Source of the DNA: an uncultured Lachnospiraceae bacterium
GTDB taxonomy: Bacteria > Bacillota > Clostridia > Lachnospirales > Lachnospiraceae
Reading direction: 5' to 3'
Assembly (NCBI GenBank): GCA_902800325.1
Contig: CADCDW010000019.1
Location: 23,291 to 57,644 of the forward strand
DNA length: 34,354 nucleotides
Shown: positions 16,816 through 24,479 of the stretch, one piece after another
Position numbering within the stretch: the stretch's first letter is position 1
Layout: the number at the start of each line of letters is the position of its first letter
Position numbers and translations under genes: made by a program
Notes under the pieces: model-generated
Told to the model about the DNA's origin: nothing
What the model saw: the letters and a program-made list of their open reading frames with translations, nothing else
The model's database searches: none

Positions 16816-18189
16816 ATGAGTGATACAATAGCAGCCATAGCTACCGGGATGGGAAGCTCAGGTATAGGAATTATAAGAATAAGCGGCGACAAGGCGATTG
16901 AAATTGCCGATAAAATCTTTGTACCAAAAAATGATAAGAAAAAAATAAGTATGATGAAAAGCTATACTGCTGCCTACGGTCATATCTGCTATGAAGGTGA
17001 AATGTATGATGAGGCGGTTACTCTTGTTATGCGTGCACCACATACCTATACAACCGAAGATGTGGTTGAGTTTGATTGTCATGGCGGGATTACTGTTCTT
17101 AAAAGAATACTTGATTTAATCATAAGTTTGGGGATACGTCCTGCAGAAGGCGGCGAATTTACAAAAAGAGCCTTCCTTGGTGGAAGAATTGATATGTCAC
17201 AGGCTGAAGCTGTCATGGATTTAATCAATTCAAAAAATGAATATGCTGCAAAAGCTTCACTTAAAAAACTTCAAGGTGGATTAAAAGATATTATAACCAC
17301 TATGCGGGAAAAACTTTTATACAATATCGCCTACATAGAATCAGCCCTTGATGACCCTGAAAATTACTCTTTGGACGAGTTTCCACAAGAGCTTAAAAGC
17401 GTTGTGGAAAACTTGTTGATAACTATTGATAAGTTAATAAATTCAAGCGGTAACGGTAGGCTTATAAATGAAGGAATACGTACTGCAATTGTGGGTAAAC
17501 CCAATGCCGGTAAGTCCTCCGTATTAAACATGCTTCTGGATGAGGAAAGAGCTATAGTTACAGATATAGAGGGTACCACTAGAGACACCCTTGAGGAATA
17601 CTTAAATATCGACGGAATATCGCTAAATATCGTGGATACAGCAGGTATAAGAGATACTGATGACACAGTAGAAAAAATAGGTGTGGACAAGGCTTTGGAT
17701 ACAATCAAAGATGCCGATTTAATCTTATATATAGTCGATGGAAGTGTTCCTTTGAGTGACAGCGACCATACAATTATCGACAAATTACACGGAAAAAAAG
17801 TCATTACTATTATCAATAAAAATGATATGAATTTAGTTGTGGATAAGTTGTGGATAACTCAGAATATTGATACGAAAATCGTGGAACTTTCAGCAAAAGA
17901 AAGGACTGGCAAAGATGAACTCTATCATATTTTAAAAGAGATGTTTTTCAACAATGAATTATCATATAATGATGAAGTTTACATAACAAGTATCAGACAT
18001 AAGAATCTGCTGCTTGAAGCAAAAGAAAGTCTGAATAAAACTATTGAGAGTATAGATTTAGGTATGGGTGAAGACTTTTTTACCATAGACCTTATGGCTG
18101 CATATACTTCACTCGGCAAAATAATAGGTGAAGAGCTTGAAGATGACCTCGTCAATAAAATATTTTCAGAATTTTGTATGGGTAAATAA
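16816..18189 (+). CDS. mnmE: tRNA modification GTPase MnmE/TrmE
   Basis: A 457-residue protein of normal length. The N-terminal folate-binding domain covers residues ~1-118 (DTIAAIATGMGSSGIGIIRISG). The inserted G domain has G1 GKPNAGKSS (227-235), G2 TTRDT (254-258), G3 DTAG (274-277) and G4 NKND (334-337). The C-terminus ends FCMGK, the family's CxGK motif with C454. It acts with MnmG on tRNA wobble uridines. AGGAGA precedes the ATG. It runs opposite to mnmG, from which it is separated by the MarR operon. The codons for VVDKLW carry two tandem DnaA-box sequences (see findings). Confidence 0.97.
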   Translation: MSDTIAAIATGMGSSGIGIIRISGDKAIEIADKIFVPKNDKKKISMMKSYTAAYGHICYEGEMYDEAVTLVMRAPHTYTTEDVVEFDCHGGITVLKRILDLIISLGIRPAEGGEFTKRAFLGGRIDMSQAEAVMDLINSKNEYAAKASLKKLQGGLKDIITTMREKLLYNIAYIESALDDPENYSLDEFPQELKSVVENLLITIDKLINSSGNGRLINEGIRTAIVGKPNAGKSSVLNMLLDEERAIVTDIEGTTRDTLEEYLNIDGISLNIVDTAGIRDTDDTVEKIGVDKALDTIKDADLILYIVDGSVPLSDSDHTIIDKLHGKKVITIINKNDMNLVVDKLWITQNIDTKIVELSAKERTGKDELYHILKEMFFNNELSYNDEVYITSIRHKNLLLEAKESLNKTIESIDLGMGEDFFTIDLMAAYTSLGKIIGEELEDDLVNKIFSEFCMGK

Positions 18190-18313
18190 ATCGAGTAAAG
18201 AAGATAAAATCACACTCTACTCTTGCTTAAGCCGCCGGTCATCTATAGCTTGTATATTCCTTTCGACAAAGTTCACCCTCAAGGGCAGCTCTATTCATTA
18301 GCGCCGGTCATCT

Positions 18314-18480
18314 CTAGTGCAGCCGTCTTCAAATAAATCGACTATATAACTTGCCTAAATTGTCATCTGCGTCGCCTATCTCTCTCGCCGTAGCTACGGC
18401 TACGACTCGTTCGAGACGCCTTGCAGAATGATAATTTATACGGCGTTAATAGTCGAAGTATTTAAAAACGGATGCACTAG
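18314..18480. repeat. 167 bp palindromic element
   Basis: Arms CTAGTGCAGCCGTCTTCAAA... (from 18314) and its imperfect complement ending GCACTAG (18480) pair through most of the element; the centre is the perfect palindrome GCCGTAGCTACGGC (18387-18400). The outer arm sequence (TAGTGCATCCGTTTT..., then TTCGACTATTAACG) recurs at 32597-32640. Confidence 0.9.
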
Positions 18481-18594
18481 CTGACACATTTTTTCAGTGG
18501 CTATGTACATTAAAATATATCATAAAAATAATATTAAAAATTATGAATAATTAACGAAATATACCCATAATCAACATTTATAATGTATATTTAA

Positions 18595-18623
18595 TTGACA
18601 TAAAATATTAGTCGTGATATAAA
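18595..18623 (+). promoter_or_regulatory. Sigma-A promoter for the TIM-barrel/HAD-VanW operon
   Basis: Consensus TTGACA (18595-18600), a 17 bp spacer and TATAAA (18618-18623), 56 bp before the TIM-barrel start. Confidence 0.8.
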
Positions 18624-18678
18624 ATATTATGTTAAGTAACATTTATTTTACTAATGAAAGGATTCAGAGTGACTTAAA

Positions 18679-19350
18679 ATGCAGACTAATCCACATCTTA
18701 TTGTTATGCTTACATACAATGATAAAACTGTATTAAACGCTTCGGAAATATTTGAAAAATGTAAAAATTCATCCGCAGAATACTGGGGATTTAAAGAGGA
18801 AGGTCTTCCCATATCCCAGATGAAGAATCTATATAATCATATTAAATCAGCCGGAAAAACCGCAGTACTTGAAGTTGTAGCATATGACGAAGAAAATTGT
18901 CTCAAAGGAGCAAAAATGGCAGTAGATTGTGACTGCGATATTCTTATGGGAACCATGTATTTTGATTCAGTTAATAAGCTTTGTCATGAAAATAATATAA
19001 AATATATGCCTTTTGTAGGTGATGTATACGAAAGACCATCCATTTTATCAGGTGATATAGATGATATGATAAACAAAGCAAAAAGCTATATTGAAAAGGG
19101 AGCTTACGGTATCGATCTTCTTGCCTACAGATACACAGGCGACTATCATGATTTAATAAAAAGATTTGTAAATGAAGTAAATGCTCCTGTTTGCCTTGCC
19201 GGAAGCGTAAACAGCTACGAACGTCTTGATGAAATAAAAAAGATATCTCCATGGGCGTTTACGATAGGAAGTGCATTTTTTGATGATGATTTTGGTGATA
19301 ACTTCTTAGACCAGATAAATACAGTTTGCGATTACATAAAGGAGTCATAA
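18679..19350 (+). CDS. TIM-barrel protein, ribulose-phosphate-binding-like
   Basis: A 223-residue soluble protein. Its alternating beta/alpha pattern (HLIVMLTYND, TAVLEVVAYDE, CDILMGTMYFD, KYMPFVGDV, YGIDLLAYRYTG, APVCLAGSVNSYERLDEI, WAFTIGSAFFDD) is that of a TIM barrel; the last two strands, with AGSV and IGSAFF, resemble the phosphate-binding loops of HisA/NanE-type barrels. The exact enzyme is not recognised. The ribosome site is weak: AAAGGA is 17 bases from the ATG, and a short eight-codon frame ends one base before it, which could give translational coupling. The next gene starts one base after its stop, so they form an operon. Confidence 0.72.
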   Translation: MQTNPHLIVMLTYNDKTVLNASEIFEKCKNSSAEYWGFKEEGLPISQMKNLYNHIKSAGKTAVLEVVAYDEENCLKGAKMAVDCDCDILMGTMYFDSVNKLCHENNIKYMPFVGDVYERPSILSGDIDDMINKAKSYIEKGAYGIDLLAYRYTGDYHDLIKRFVNEVNAPVCLAGSVNSYERLDEIKKISPWAFTIGSAFFDDDFGDNFLDQINTVCDYIKES

Positions 19351-19351
19351 C

Positions 19352-20722
19352 ATGCTTAAAAAATATTATCCCTATGCTTATTTTAAAAGTGTGTTTGATA
19401 TCGACTATAAAGAACTTTTCGATAAAGGAATTAAGGGATTGATTTTTGATATAGATAATACCTTAGTTCATCATGGAGATGATGCGACACCTGAAATAGA
19501 AGCATTATTTCGCAAAATCCATAAAATAGGTCTTAAAACAGTTCTTTTATCTAATAATGATGATGAAAGGGTTAAAAGATTTATAAAAAATATCGATACA
19601 CCATATGTATGTGATGCTGATAAACCACATCCGTCAGGTTATGAAAAAGCACTTAAAATACTTGATTTGGATAAAGCCAATACAGTAGTAATAGGTGATC
19701 AGATTTTTGTAGATATAATAGGAGCAAATAATCTCCATATACCATCTATATTGGTGCATTATATAAAAGTACCCGGATCAAAATGGCCGGGATTTAAAAG
19801 AATTATCGAAATGATGATTCTTTTTATATACAAACTTGACAGAAGATACAATAATAGATTATTTAAAAATACAAAGGAAAATACTAAAATGCCAAAAAAA
19901 CAAAGAAAATTATTTTGTGAAATTAGTCCTCTTACCTATGCTATTTCAGTCAAAAAGAATGTTTTAACAAGACACATCAAAAATATTTTATCAAAAGAGA
20001 AGTTTGCAAAAAAAGTAAGCGATACAAAGCTTCCTCACCTTATATCATCATGCAGTTCCCAGCTTATAAAGCGTGGCAAAGGTATCGATCCTGTTCCACA
20101 GCAAAACAAGGCTGAAAATATACGTATTGCCTGCAGCCGCATTAACGGACTTATCATACATCCGGGCGAAACATTTTCCTTTTGGAACAGAGTAGGCAAT
20201 ACCACTGCAAGAAAGGGATATAAAGAAGGACGTGTAATTATATTTGGAAAACTTACAACCGGTCTTGGTGGAGGTCTATGTAATCTCGCCAATACCATTC
20301 ACAGAGTTGTTTTGGAAAGTCCTCTTACAGATACAGAGGTTCATATGCACTCAGATGCACTTGCACCAGATAAAGACGGTATACGTATTCCTATGAGTGC
20401 CGGAACTTCAGTAAATTATAATTATGAAGATTACAGATTCAAAAATAATACAGACCAGAATATTCAACTTATATCCTGGTGTGATGAAGATAACCTTTAC
20501 TGTGAGATAAGAAGTACCAAATCATTTCCAAATACATACTCCATATCCGAGGAAGATCACCATTTTACAAAAGAAGGTGATACATATTATCGTGTATCCA
20601 AGATTTTCAAAGATACCTACAATAAAAAGAGTGGCAAACTCTTGAAACATGATCTTATCCACGATAACCATTCCGAAGTCCTATTTGATCCGGAACTCAT
20701 ACCATCTGATTTACTTAGATAA
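19352..20722 (+). CDS. YqeG-type HAD phosphatase fused to a VanW domain
   Basis: A 456-residue protein with two clear parts. Residues 1-~175 match YqeG-type HAD IIIA phosphatases: FDIDNTLV (D33, D35), LLSNND (S67), K91 in ADKPHPSGY and GDQIFVDIIGAN (D116/D121); yeast Gep4, a phosphatidylglycerophosphate phosphatase, is in this superfamily. Residues ~185-456 match VanW proteins: ISPLTYAISV, NGLIIHPGETFSFWNRVG, GGGLCNLANTIH and AGTSVNYNYEDYRFKN. The two are normally separate genes; the junction (~175-185) is a lysine-rich linker and the frame is open throughout. No signal peptide is visible, so both domains would be cytoplasmic unless the hydrophobic stretch at ~152-162 tethers it. AGGAG precedes the ATG. 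VanW function is unknown. Confidence 0.85.
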   Translation: MLKKYYPYAYFKSVFDIDYKELFDKGIKGLIFDIDNTLVHHGDDATPEIEALFRKIHKIGLKTVLLSNNDDERVKRFIKNIDTPYVCDADKPHPSGYEKALKILDLDKANTVVIGDQIFVDIIGANNLHIPSILVHYIKVPGSKWPGFKRIIEMMILFIYKLDRRYNNRLFKNTKENTKMPKKQRKLFCEISPLTYAISVKKNVLTRHIKNILSKEKFAKKVSDTKLPHLISSCSSQLIKRGKGIDPVPQQNKAENIRIACSRINGLIIHPGETFSFWNRVGNTTARKGYKEGRVIIFGKLTTGLGGGLCNLANTIHRVVLESPLTDTEVHMHSDALAPDKDGIRIPMSAGTSVNYNYEDYRFKNNTDQNIQLISWCDEDNLYCEIRSTKSFPNTYSISEEDHHFTKEGDTYYRVSKIFKDTYNKKSGKLLKHDLIHDNHSEVLFDPELIPSDLLR

Positions 20723-20743
20723 CCTCCGGTTTATCGCATATAG

Positions 20744-21048
20744 GTTGGTACCGGATACTACTCATAGAACTTCACACCAATTTAGTTTTTTCAAACGAAA
20801 AGTATATGAATAAGGCTGATACACAACGTGCCATCGATTTGTTAAATCAATAAGCTCGAATCCTTTATAGGTGCTAAAAATCGAAAACTCGCTACGCTCA
20901 AACAGTTCGATTTTTTAACGCACCTATTTTGAATTCTCGCTTTTGATTTTACACAAATCGGGCAAAATGTTGTTGTATCAGCCTTTTCATATACTTTCCT
21001 TTTTAAATAAAAAAGTGTGAAGTTATATGAGCAGTACCCGGTACCAAC
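20744..21048. repeat. 305 bp imperfect palindrome (giant hairpin 1)
   Basis: The first 34 bases (from GTTGGTACCGG) pair with the last 34 with three mismatches. Pairing resumes with AAGTATATGAA...AAGGCTGATAC (20800-20823 with 20977-20999) and again near the apex (ATAGGTGC...TCGAA with TTCGA...GCACCTAT). The apical loop holds CTCGCTACGCTC. It starts 21 bp after the HAD-VanW stop codon and could also act as a bidirectional terminator. Confidence 0.92.
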
Positions 21049-21109
21049 AGCTCAAAACCACGCTATATAGCACAGTTTTAAACTACGAAAGCATAATTTA
21101 TTAATATTC

Positions 21110-21312
21110 AAAATAGAATACGGCTAACTGAACATATGTAAATGTCCTGATTTATAGCCTTATTCAAGCATCTTAAGGAAAAGCAAGTAGATTATGGCTA
21201 ACTGAACATGATAAAACATACCTATTTATAGCCATATTCAAATATCTTACGGAAGAATAAGCAGATTATGGCTAACTGAACATGATAAAACATACCTATT
21301 TATAGCCATATA
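21110..21312. repeat. 74 bp tandem repeat, about 2.7 copies
   Basis: GGCTAACTGAACAT recurs at 21122, 21196 and 21270, an exact 74 bp period. Copies two and three are nearly identical; copy one is diverged. Each unit holds an inner inverted pair, ATGGCTA with TATAGCCAT, about 35 bp apart, so each could fold into a small hairpin. Confidence 0.9.
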
Positions 21313-21366
21313 TTAAAATAACAAAAAATAAGAATTATATAAAAATATATTCATCACGCGAAGCGT

Positions 21367-21672
21367 GTCGATTATAGAGCGGTATGCACGAGGCAGGCTA
21401 TAAGTAAGGTGCTAAGCATAGCCGTTTGAAACATGTAAGCACTTAGCGAATAAATTTCTATTCTTCTTGCAAAGCAAGAAAAAATAAGGATAGAATATGA
21501 TACTTGCATTTATGCAAAAGTATCATATTCTATCCTTGTTTTAGAATTGGTTTGCATTAGAAGAATACAATTTATGAGCTTAGTACTTTTACATGTTTCA
21601 AAGAGTGCGAACGTGCTATGCGTGTACCTTTGCTTATAGCCTGCCTCTTACATACCATGCTCTATAATCGAC
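21367..21672. repeat. 306 bp imperfect palindrome (giant hairpin 2)
   Basis: Ends are GTCGATTATAGAGC and its complement. Arms share GGTATG, GAGGCAGGCTATAAG, GCATAGC, TTTGAAACATGTAA and others in order. The centre is a perfect 20 bp stem (21486-21505 with 21518-21537) with a 12-nt loop. On the minus strand this central stem is followed by ATTTTTTCTTG, terminator-like. The element ends 22 bp from the jag stop. Confidence 0.93.
21486..21537 (-). terminator. Perfect 20 bp hairpin with conserved loop, terminator-like on minus strand
   Basis: On the minus strand the loop reads TTGCATAAATGC and the stem is followed by ATTTTTTCTTG. The same loop with one change tops an unrelated stem at 32689-32736. 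It may terminate leftward transcripts from the jag operon. Confidence 0.7.
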
Positions 21673-21694
21673 CCTTACACCGACAAACTGGAAT

Positions 21695-22321
21695 TTAAGC
21701 CTTCTTAAGATATACTACAACTTTGCGGTAAGGTTCTTCACCTTCACTTCTGGTTGCTACGTATTTATCATTCTGTAATGCAGAATGAATAATTCTTCTC
21801 TCATAAGGATTCATCGGTTCAAGCGTAAATGATCTTCTTGTTCTCTTTACTTTAAATGCTATATTTCTTGCAAGATTTTCAAGAGTATCTTTTCTTCTTG
21901 CACGATAATTTTCAGTATCAAGCTTAACTCTTATATAAGATTCAGTTTTCTTATTGACATAAAGACTTATAAGATACTGAAGTGCGTCAAGAGTCTGACC
22001 ACGCTTACCTATAAGGATGCCCATATCAGGACCTTCGATATCGATATTCATAAGTGAAGCTTCTGCATCATAATCGATATTTACCTTTGTTTCAATATCC
22101 ATTGCCTTAAATAAGTTATCAAGATATTCCTTTATATCATCCAAAAAAGAATCCTTCTTCTTTGCATTTATAATTGCCGGCTTAGAACCTAAACCAAGGA
22201 AACCTGTACTACCCTTATCTATTACTTCATAATCAAGTTCTTCACTGGCAACACCGAATTCCAAAGAAGCAGCAGTTATAGCTTCTTCTACTGTCTTAGC
22301 TTTGAATTCTTTATATTCCAT
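21695..22321 (-). CDS. jag: RNA-binding protein Jag/KhpB
   Basis: A 208-residue protein with the three-part Jag layout: N-terminal Jag-N domain (residues 1-~52, VEEAITAASLEFGVASEELDYEVIDKGSTGFLGLGSKPA), a KH domain (~75-145, with the GILIGKRGQTLDALQYL loop) and an R3H domain (~150-208, RRSFTLEPMNPYERRIIHSAL). The long linker seen in some homologues is absent. It pairs with KhpA to bind RNA and affects cell division and elongation in other Gram-positives. The gene overlaps the yidC stop by one base and is in the rpmH-rnpA-yidD-yidC-jag operon. Confidence 0.96.
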   Translation of the reverse strand: MEYKEFKAKTVEEAITAASLEFGVASEELDYEVIDKGSTGFLGLGSKPAIINAKKKDSFLDDIKEYLDNLFKAMDIETKVNIDYDAEASLMNIDIEGPDMGILIGKRGQTLDALQYLISLYVNKKTESYIRVKLDTENYRARRKDTLENLARNIAFKVKRTRRSFTLEPMNPYERRIIHSALQNDKYVATRSEGEEPYRKVVVYLKKA

Positions 22322-23589
22322 TAATTTTTACCTCCATTTTTATCATTATACCTTTGCATGGCATTTGCTTTTGCTGCAAGACTTCCTTCTCTGTACTTAA
22401 CTCCACCATTGTTTTTAGACATAGTATTTGATGAATAGCTCTTTAAACTCTGATTTGCAATATTGCTGTTTACTCGAGGATTTGAGCTTGCATCCTGATT
22501 ACCATAAGCAGCTTCACTCATTCTCTCCATAAAAGATTTTTTACCTGAAGCTTTCTTCTTGGCAATCTTTTTAGCAGCTTTTGCCTTAGATTTTTCAATA
22601 AGCTTGTCCATATCACAATGTTTATAATAAGTATTGATTCCAACAGATGTAAGAAAACTGATAAATGCACCCGTTGCCCAGTATAAACCAAGTCCGGCAG
22701 GAACTGAAATTGTAATGAAGAAAGACATAAGAGGAAATACATACATCATTCCCTTCATCATCTTCATACTTTGTTCCTGAGCAGGATCACCTGAAGATTG
22801 CTGAGGAGTAACCTTCATACTTAAAAACTGGAAAACAAGTGAAAGAACAGGTATTGCAAATGCTGCAGTTAAAGCAAATCCCGGCTTAACTGTAAGATCT
22901 ATACCACCTATAAAACTGTTTACTTCAACTATTTTATCTTTATTACTGGTTATTGCATCTATTACACTTGAATTTGTAACAGTTTCTTTAAAAGCATCCC
23001 ATGCGCTTGAAGGAAATTTTGCAAGAGCATCTATAATACCATTGATACTATTGGTATTTGTATTTATACCTGCAAAATACGATTTATACTCTTCAATACT
23101 TTTAAAATCCTCAAGTGCTTTTGCAGCTGCCTCATCACCATGGATAGCATTTGCTATAGGCATATAAAGATCTTTTACCTGACTTACATAAGCAGGTACA
23201 TTTTGTATAACTCGGTAAAGTGCTAAGAATATAGGCATCTGTATAAGAGCTGTAAGACAGCTTCCTGACATACTTACTCCATACTTTTCCTGAAGTTCTC
23301 TCATCTCACGCTGCTGTGCGAGTATAGAATCCTGATCCTTCTTGCCTTTATATTTCTTAGTAATCTTATTCATTTCCGGCTGAATATAGGCTGTAATCTT
23401 TGAAGATTTATTTGAATTAATCATCAAAGGTATCAAACATAATCTTATAATAATAGTAAAAATAATTATAACAAAACCTATACTTACAATTCCGAATTTA
23501 TCAAACACATCATAAATAAGTCCAAATATCAATCCGAACAATTTGGCAATGGGTTTGATAATAAATCCACCTTGCTGTGTTAAAAACAT
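22321..23589 (-). CDS. yidC: Membrane protein insertase YidC/OxaA
   Basis: A 422-residue YidC. Conserved parts include IIIRLCLIPLMI (groove arginine), MRELQEKYGVSMSGSCLTALIQMPIFLALYRVI and the C-terminal helices TISVPAGLGLYWATGAFISFL. Compared with short Bacillus SpoIIIJ/YqjG (~260 aa) it has a long insert of ~80 residues between helices 2 and 3 (from VSQVKDLYMPIANA onward) and a basic, glycine/serine/asparagine-rich tail of ~85 residues that may contact ribosomes. No lipobox signal peptide is seen. The start is the ATG at 23587-23589, with CGGAGG six bases upstream; a GTG at 23631 would overlap yidD. It inserts membrane proteins with or without Sec. Confidence 0.96.
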   Translation of the reverse strand: MFLTQQGGFIIKPIAKLFGLIFGLIYDVFDKFGIVSIGFVIIIFTIIIRLCLIPLMINSNKSSKITAYIQPEMNKITKKYKGKKDQDSILAQQREMRELQEKYGVSMSGSCLTALIQMPIFLALYRVIQNVPAYVSQVKDLYMPIANAIHGDEAAAKALEDFKSIEEYKSYFAGINTNTNSINGIIDALAKFPSSAWDAFKETVTNSSVIDAITSNKDKIVEVNSFIGGIDLTVKPGFALTAAFAIPVLSLVFQFLSMKVTPQQSSGDPAQEQSMKMMKGMMYVFPLMSFFITISVPAGLGLYWATGAFISFLTSVGINTYYKHCDMDKLIEKSKAKAAKKIAKKKASGKKSFMERMSEAAYGNQDASSNPRVNSNIANQSLKSYSSNTMSKNNGGVKYREGSLAAKANAMQRYNDKNGGKN

Positions 23590-23608
23590 ATTTTCCTCCG
23601 AATTAAAC

Positions 23609-23824
23609 CTATGGTACAGGATCGTATCCACCCTTTGAAAATGGATTGCATCTTAAAATTCTCCATACAGTCAGTAAAGTTCCCTTAAAAAATCCATATT
23701 TTTCATATGCTTCCAGAGCGTACTGTGAACATGTCGGAGTATATCTGCATGAACCATATTTCTTATAAGGCGAAATATTTTTTCTATAAAACTTAATTAG
23801 TGCTATACAAATCTTTTTCATCAT
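23609..23824 (-). CDS. yidD: Membrane protein insertion efficiency factor YidD
   Basis: A 71-residue protein with an N-terminal amphipathic helix ([18 protein letters not shown]) and the family core [19 protein letters not shown]...[17 protein letters not shown]. YidD sits at the inner membrane and assists YidC-dependent insertion. It overlaps the end of rnpA by 32 bp. AAAGGA lies just upstream of two adjacent ATGs (23824 and 23821); the second may be the real start. Confidence 0.95.
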   Translation of the reverse strand: MMKKICIALIKFYRKNISPYKKYGSCRYTPTCSQYALEAYEKYGFFKGTLLTVWRILRCNPFSKGGYDPVP

Positions 23825-24161
23825 TTTCCTTTATAATATGATGTAATTTTGCAAGATGCATAAATGCACTTTCAATATCATGATAATCTTTGCCCTTTGC
23901 TGTCGTTCTTGCAACAATAACAATATCATATCCTGTTTTAATATTTTCTTTATTAAGTCTGTAGCTTTCTCTGATCAATCTGGTAATTCGATGCCTGACC
24001 ACACTATTTCCAACCTTTTTACTAACAGAGATTCCAATTCTACTGTAATCTAAGTCGTTGGATCTTAGATACATCACTAAATATTTATTGGCATACGATT
24101 CTCTTTGGTTATAAACCATGCCAAACTCTCTGTTATTTTTAAGTGTTACAATGTTTTTCAT
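23793..24161 (-). CDS. rnpA: Ribonuclease P protein component
   Basis: A 122-residue basic protein, normal for RnpA. The RNR signature region [24 protein letters not shown] is intact, and the N-terminal [23 protein letters not shown] is typical. It binds RNase P RNA and helps process tRNA 5' ends. The start is the ATG at 24159-24161 with GGAG six bases upstream; a TTG at 24173 would include that site. A hairpin with T run separates it from rpmH, so its level is probably set below that of L34 by partial termination. Confidence 0.95.
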   Translation of the reverse strand: MKNIVTLKNNREFGMVYNQRESYANKYLVMYLRSNDLDYSRIGISVSKKVGNSVVRHRITRLIRESYRLNKENIKTGYDIVIVARTTAKGKDYHDIESAFMHLAKLHHIIKENDEKDLYSTN

Positions 24162-24199
24162 ACTATTCTCCAATTAATCATTCTGAAAAACCTTTTCTG

Positions 24200-24231
24200 A
24201 AAAACAAAAGGTCACTTAATTTTAGTGACCT
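24200..24231 (-). terminator. Attenuating terminator between rpmH and rnpA
   Basis: GGTCACT (24210-24216) and AGTGACC (24224-24230) form a seven-pair stem; on the minus strand it is followed by TTTTGTTTTT. The stem overlaps the rpmH stop codon. It probably reduces readthrough from rpmH into rnpA. Confidence 0.75.
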
Positions 24232-24364
24232 ACGCTGATAACTGCTTTCTACCTTTTGCTCTTCTTGCGGCCAATACTTTTCTTCCGTTAGCTGTGCTCA
24301 TTCTCTTTCTGAAACCATGAACCTTTGAACGCTGTCTCTTCTTTGGCTGAAATGTCATCTTCAT
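24230..24364 (-). CDS. rpmH: 50S ribosomal protein L34
   Basis: A 44-residue, very basic protein, too short for a long-ORF search: it begins [20 protein letters not shown], continues [20 protein letters not shown] and ends QLSA, the standard L34 sequence. AGGAGG lies nine bases before the ATG. It is the first gene of the leftward rpmH-rnpA-yidD-yidC-jag operon, driven by a near-consensus promoter at 24423-24451. In most Firmicutes dnaA starts on the other side of this promoter; here dnaN does. Confidence 0.98.
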   Translation of the reverse strand: MKMTFQPKKRQRSKVHGFRKRMSTANGRKVLAARRAKGRKQLSA

Positions 24365-24422
24365 AATGGTAATCCTCCTTTTCTTCTTATTATAAATGTC
24401 ATATTAAAAGACACCTTTGCCT

Positions 24423-24451
24423 ATTATATGTAGAAACACACCATTAGTCAA
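24423..24451 (-). promoter_or_regulatory. Strong sigma-A promoter for rpmH
   Basis: On the minus strand: TTGACT (24451-24446), a 17 bp spacer and TATAAT (24428-24423), about 60 bp before the L34 start. Confidence 0.9.
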
Positions 24452-24479
24452 GCAATTTTTGACTTTTTTAAGTTCTTTT

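Larger units (their letters stand above)
18190..18678. other. Gene-free tract after mnmE: direct repeats, palindrome, promoter
   Basis: This 489 bp gap contains two copies of CGCCGGTCATCT.TAG about 69 bp apart (near 18233 and 18302), a 167 bp palindrome (18314-18480), an AT-rich stretch and the promoter of the next gene. No reading frame with a ribosome site is apparent, apart from an eight-codon frame (18654-18677) that ends one base before the TIM-barrel ATG. Confidence 0.7.
20723..21694. other. Gene-free repeat cluster between convergent genes
   Basis: This 972 bp gap lies between the convergent HAD-VanW and jag genes. It is filled by a 305 bp palindrome, a 74 bp tandem repeat and a 306 bp palindrome, leaving little unique sequence. 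No protein-coding frame is supported. Confidence 0.85.

Noticed and set aside
21110-21312. CRISPR array
   Set aside because: The 74 bp units are contiguous and nearly identical along their length, with no unique spacers and no cas genes nearby.
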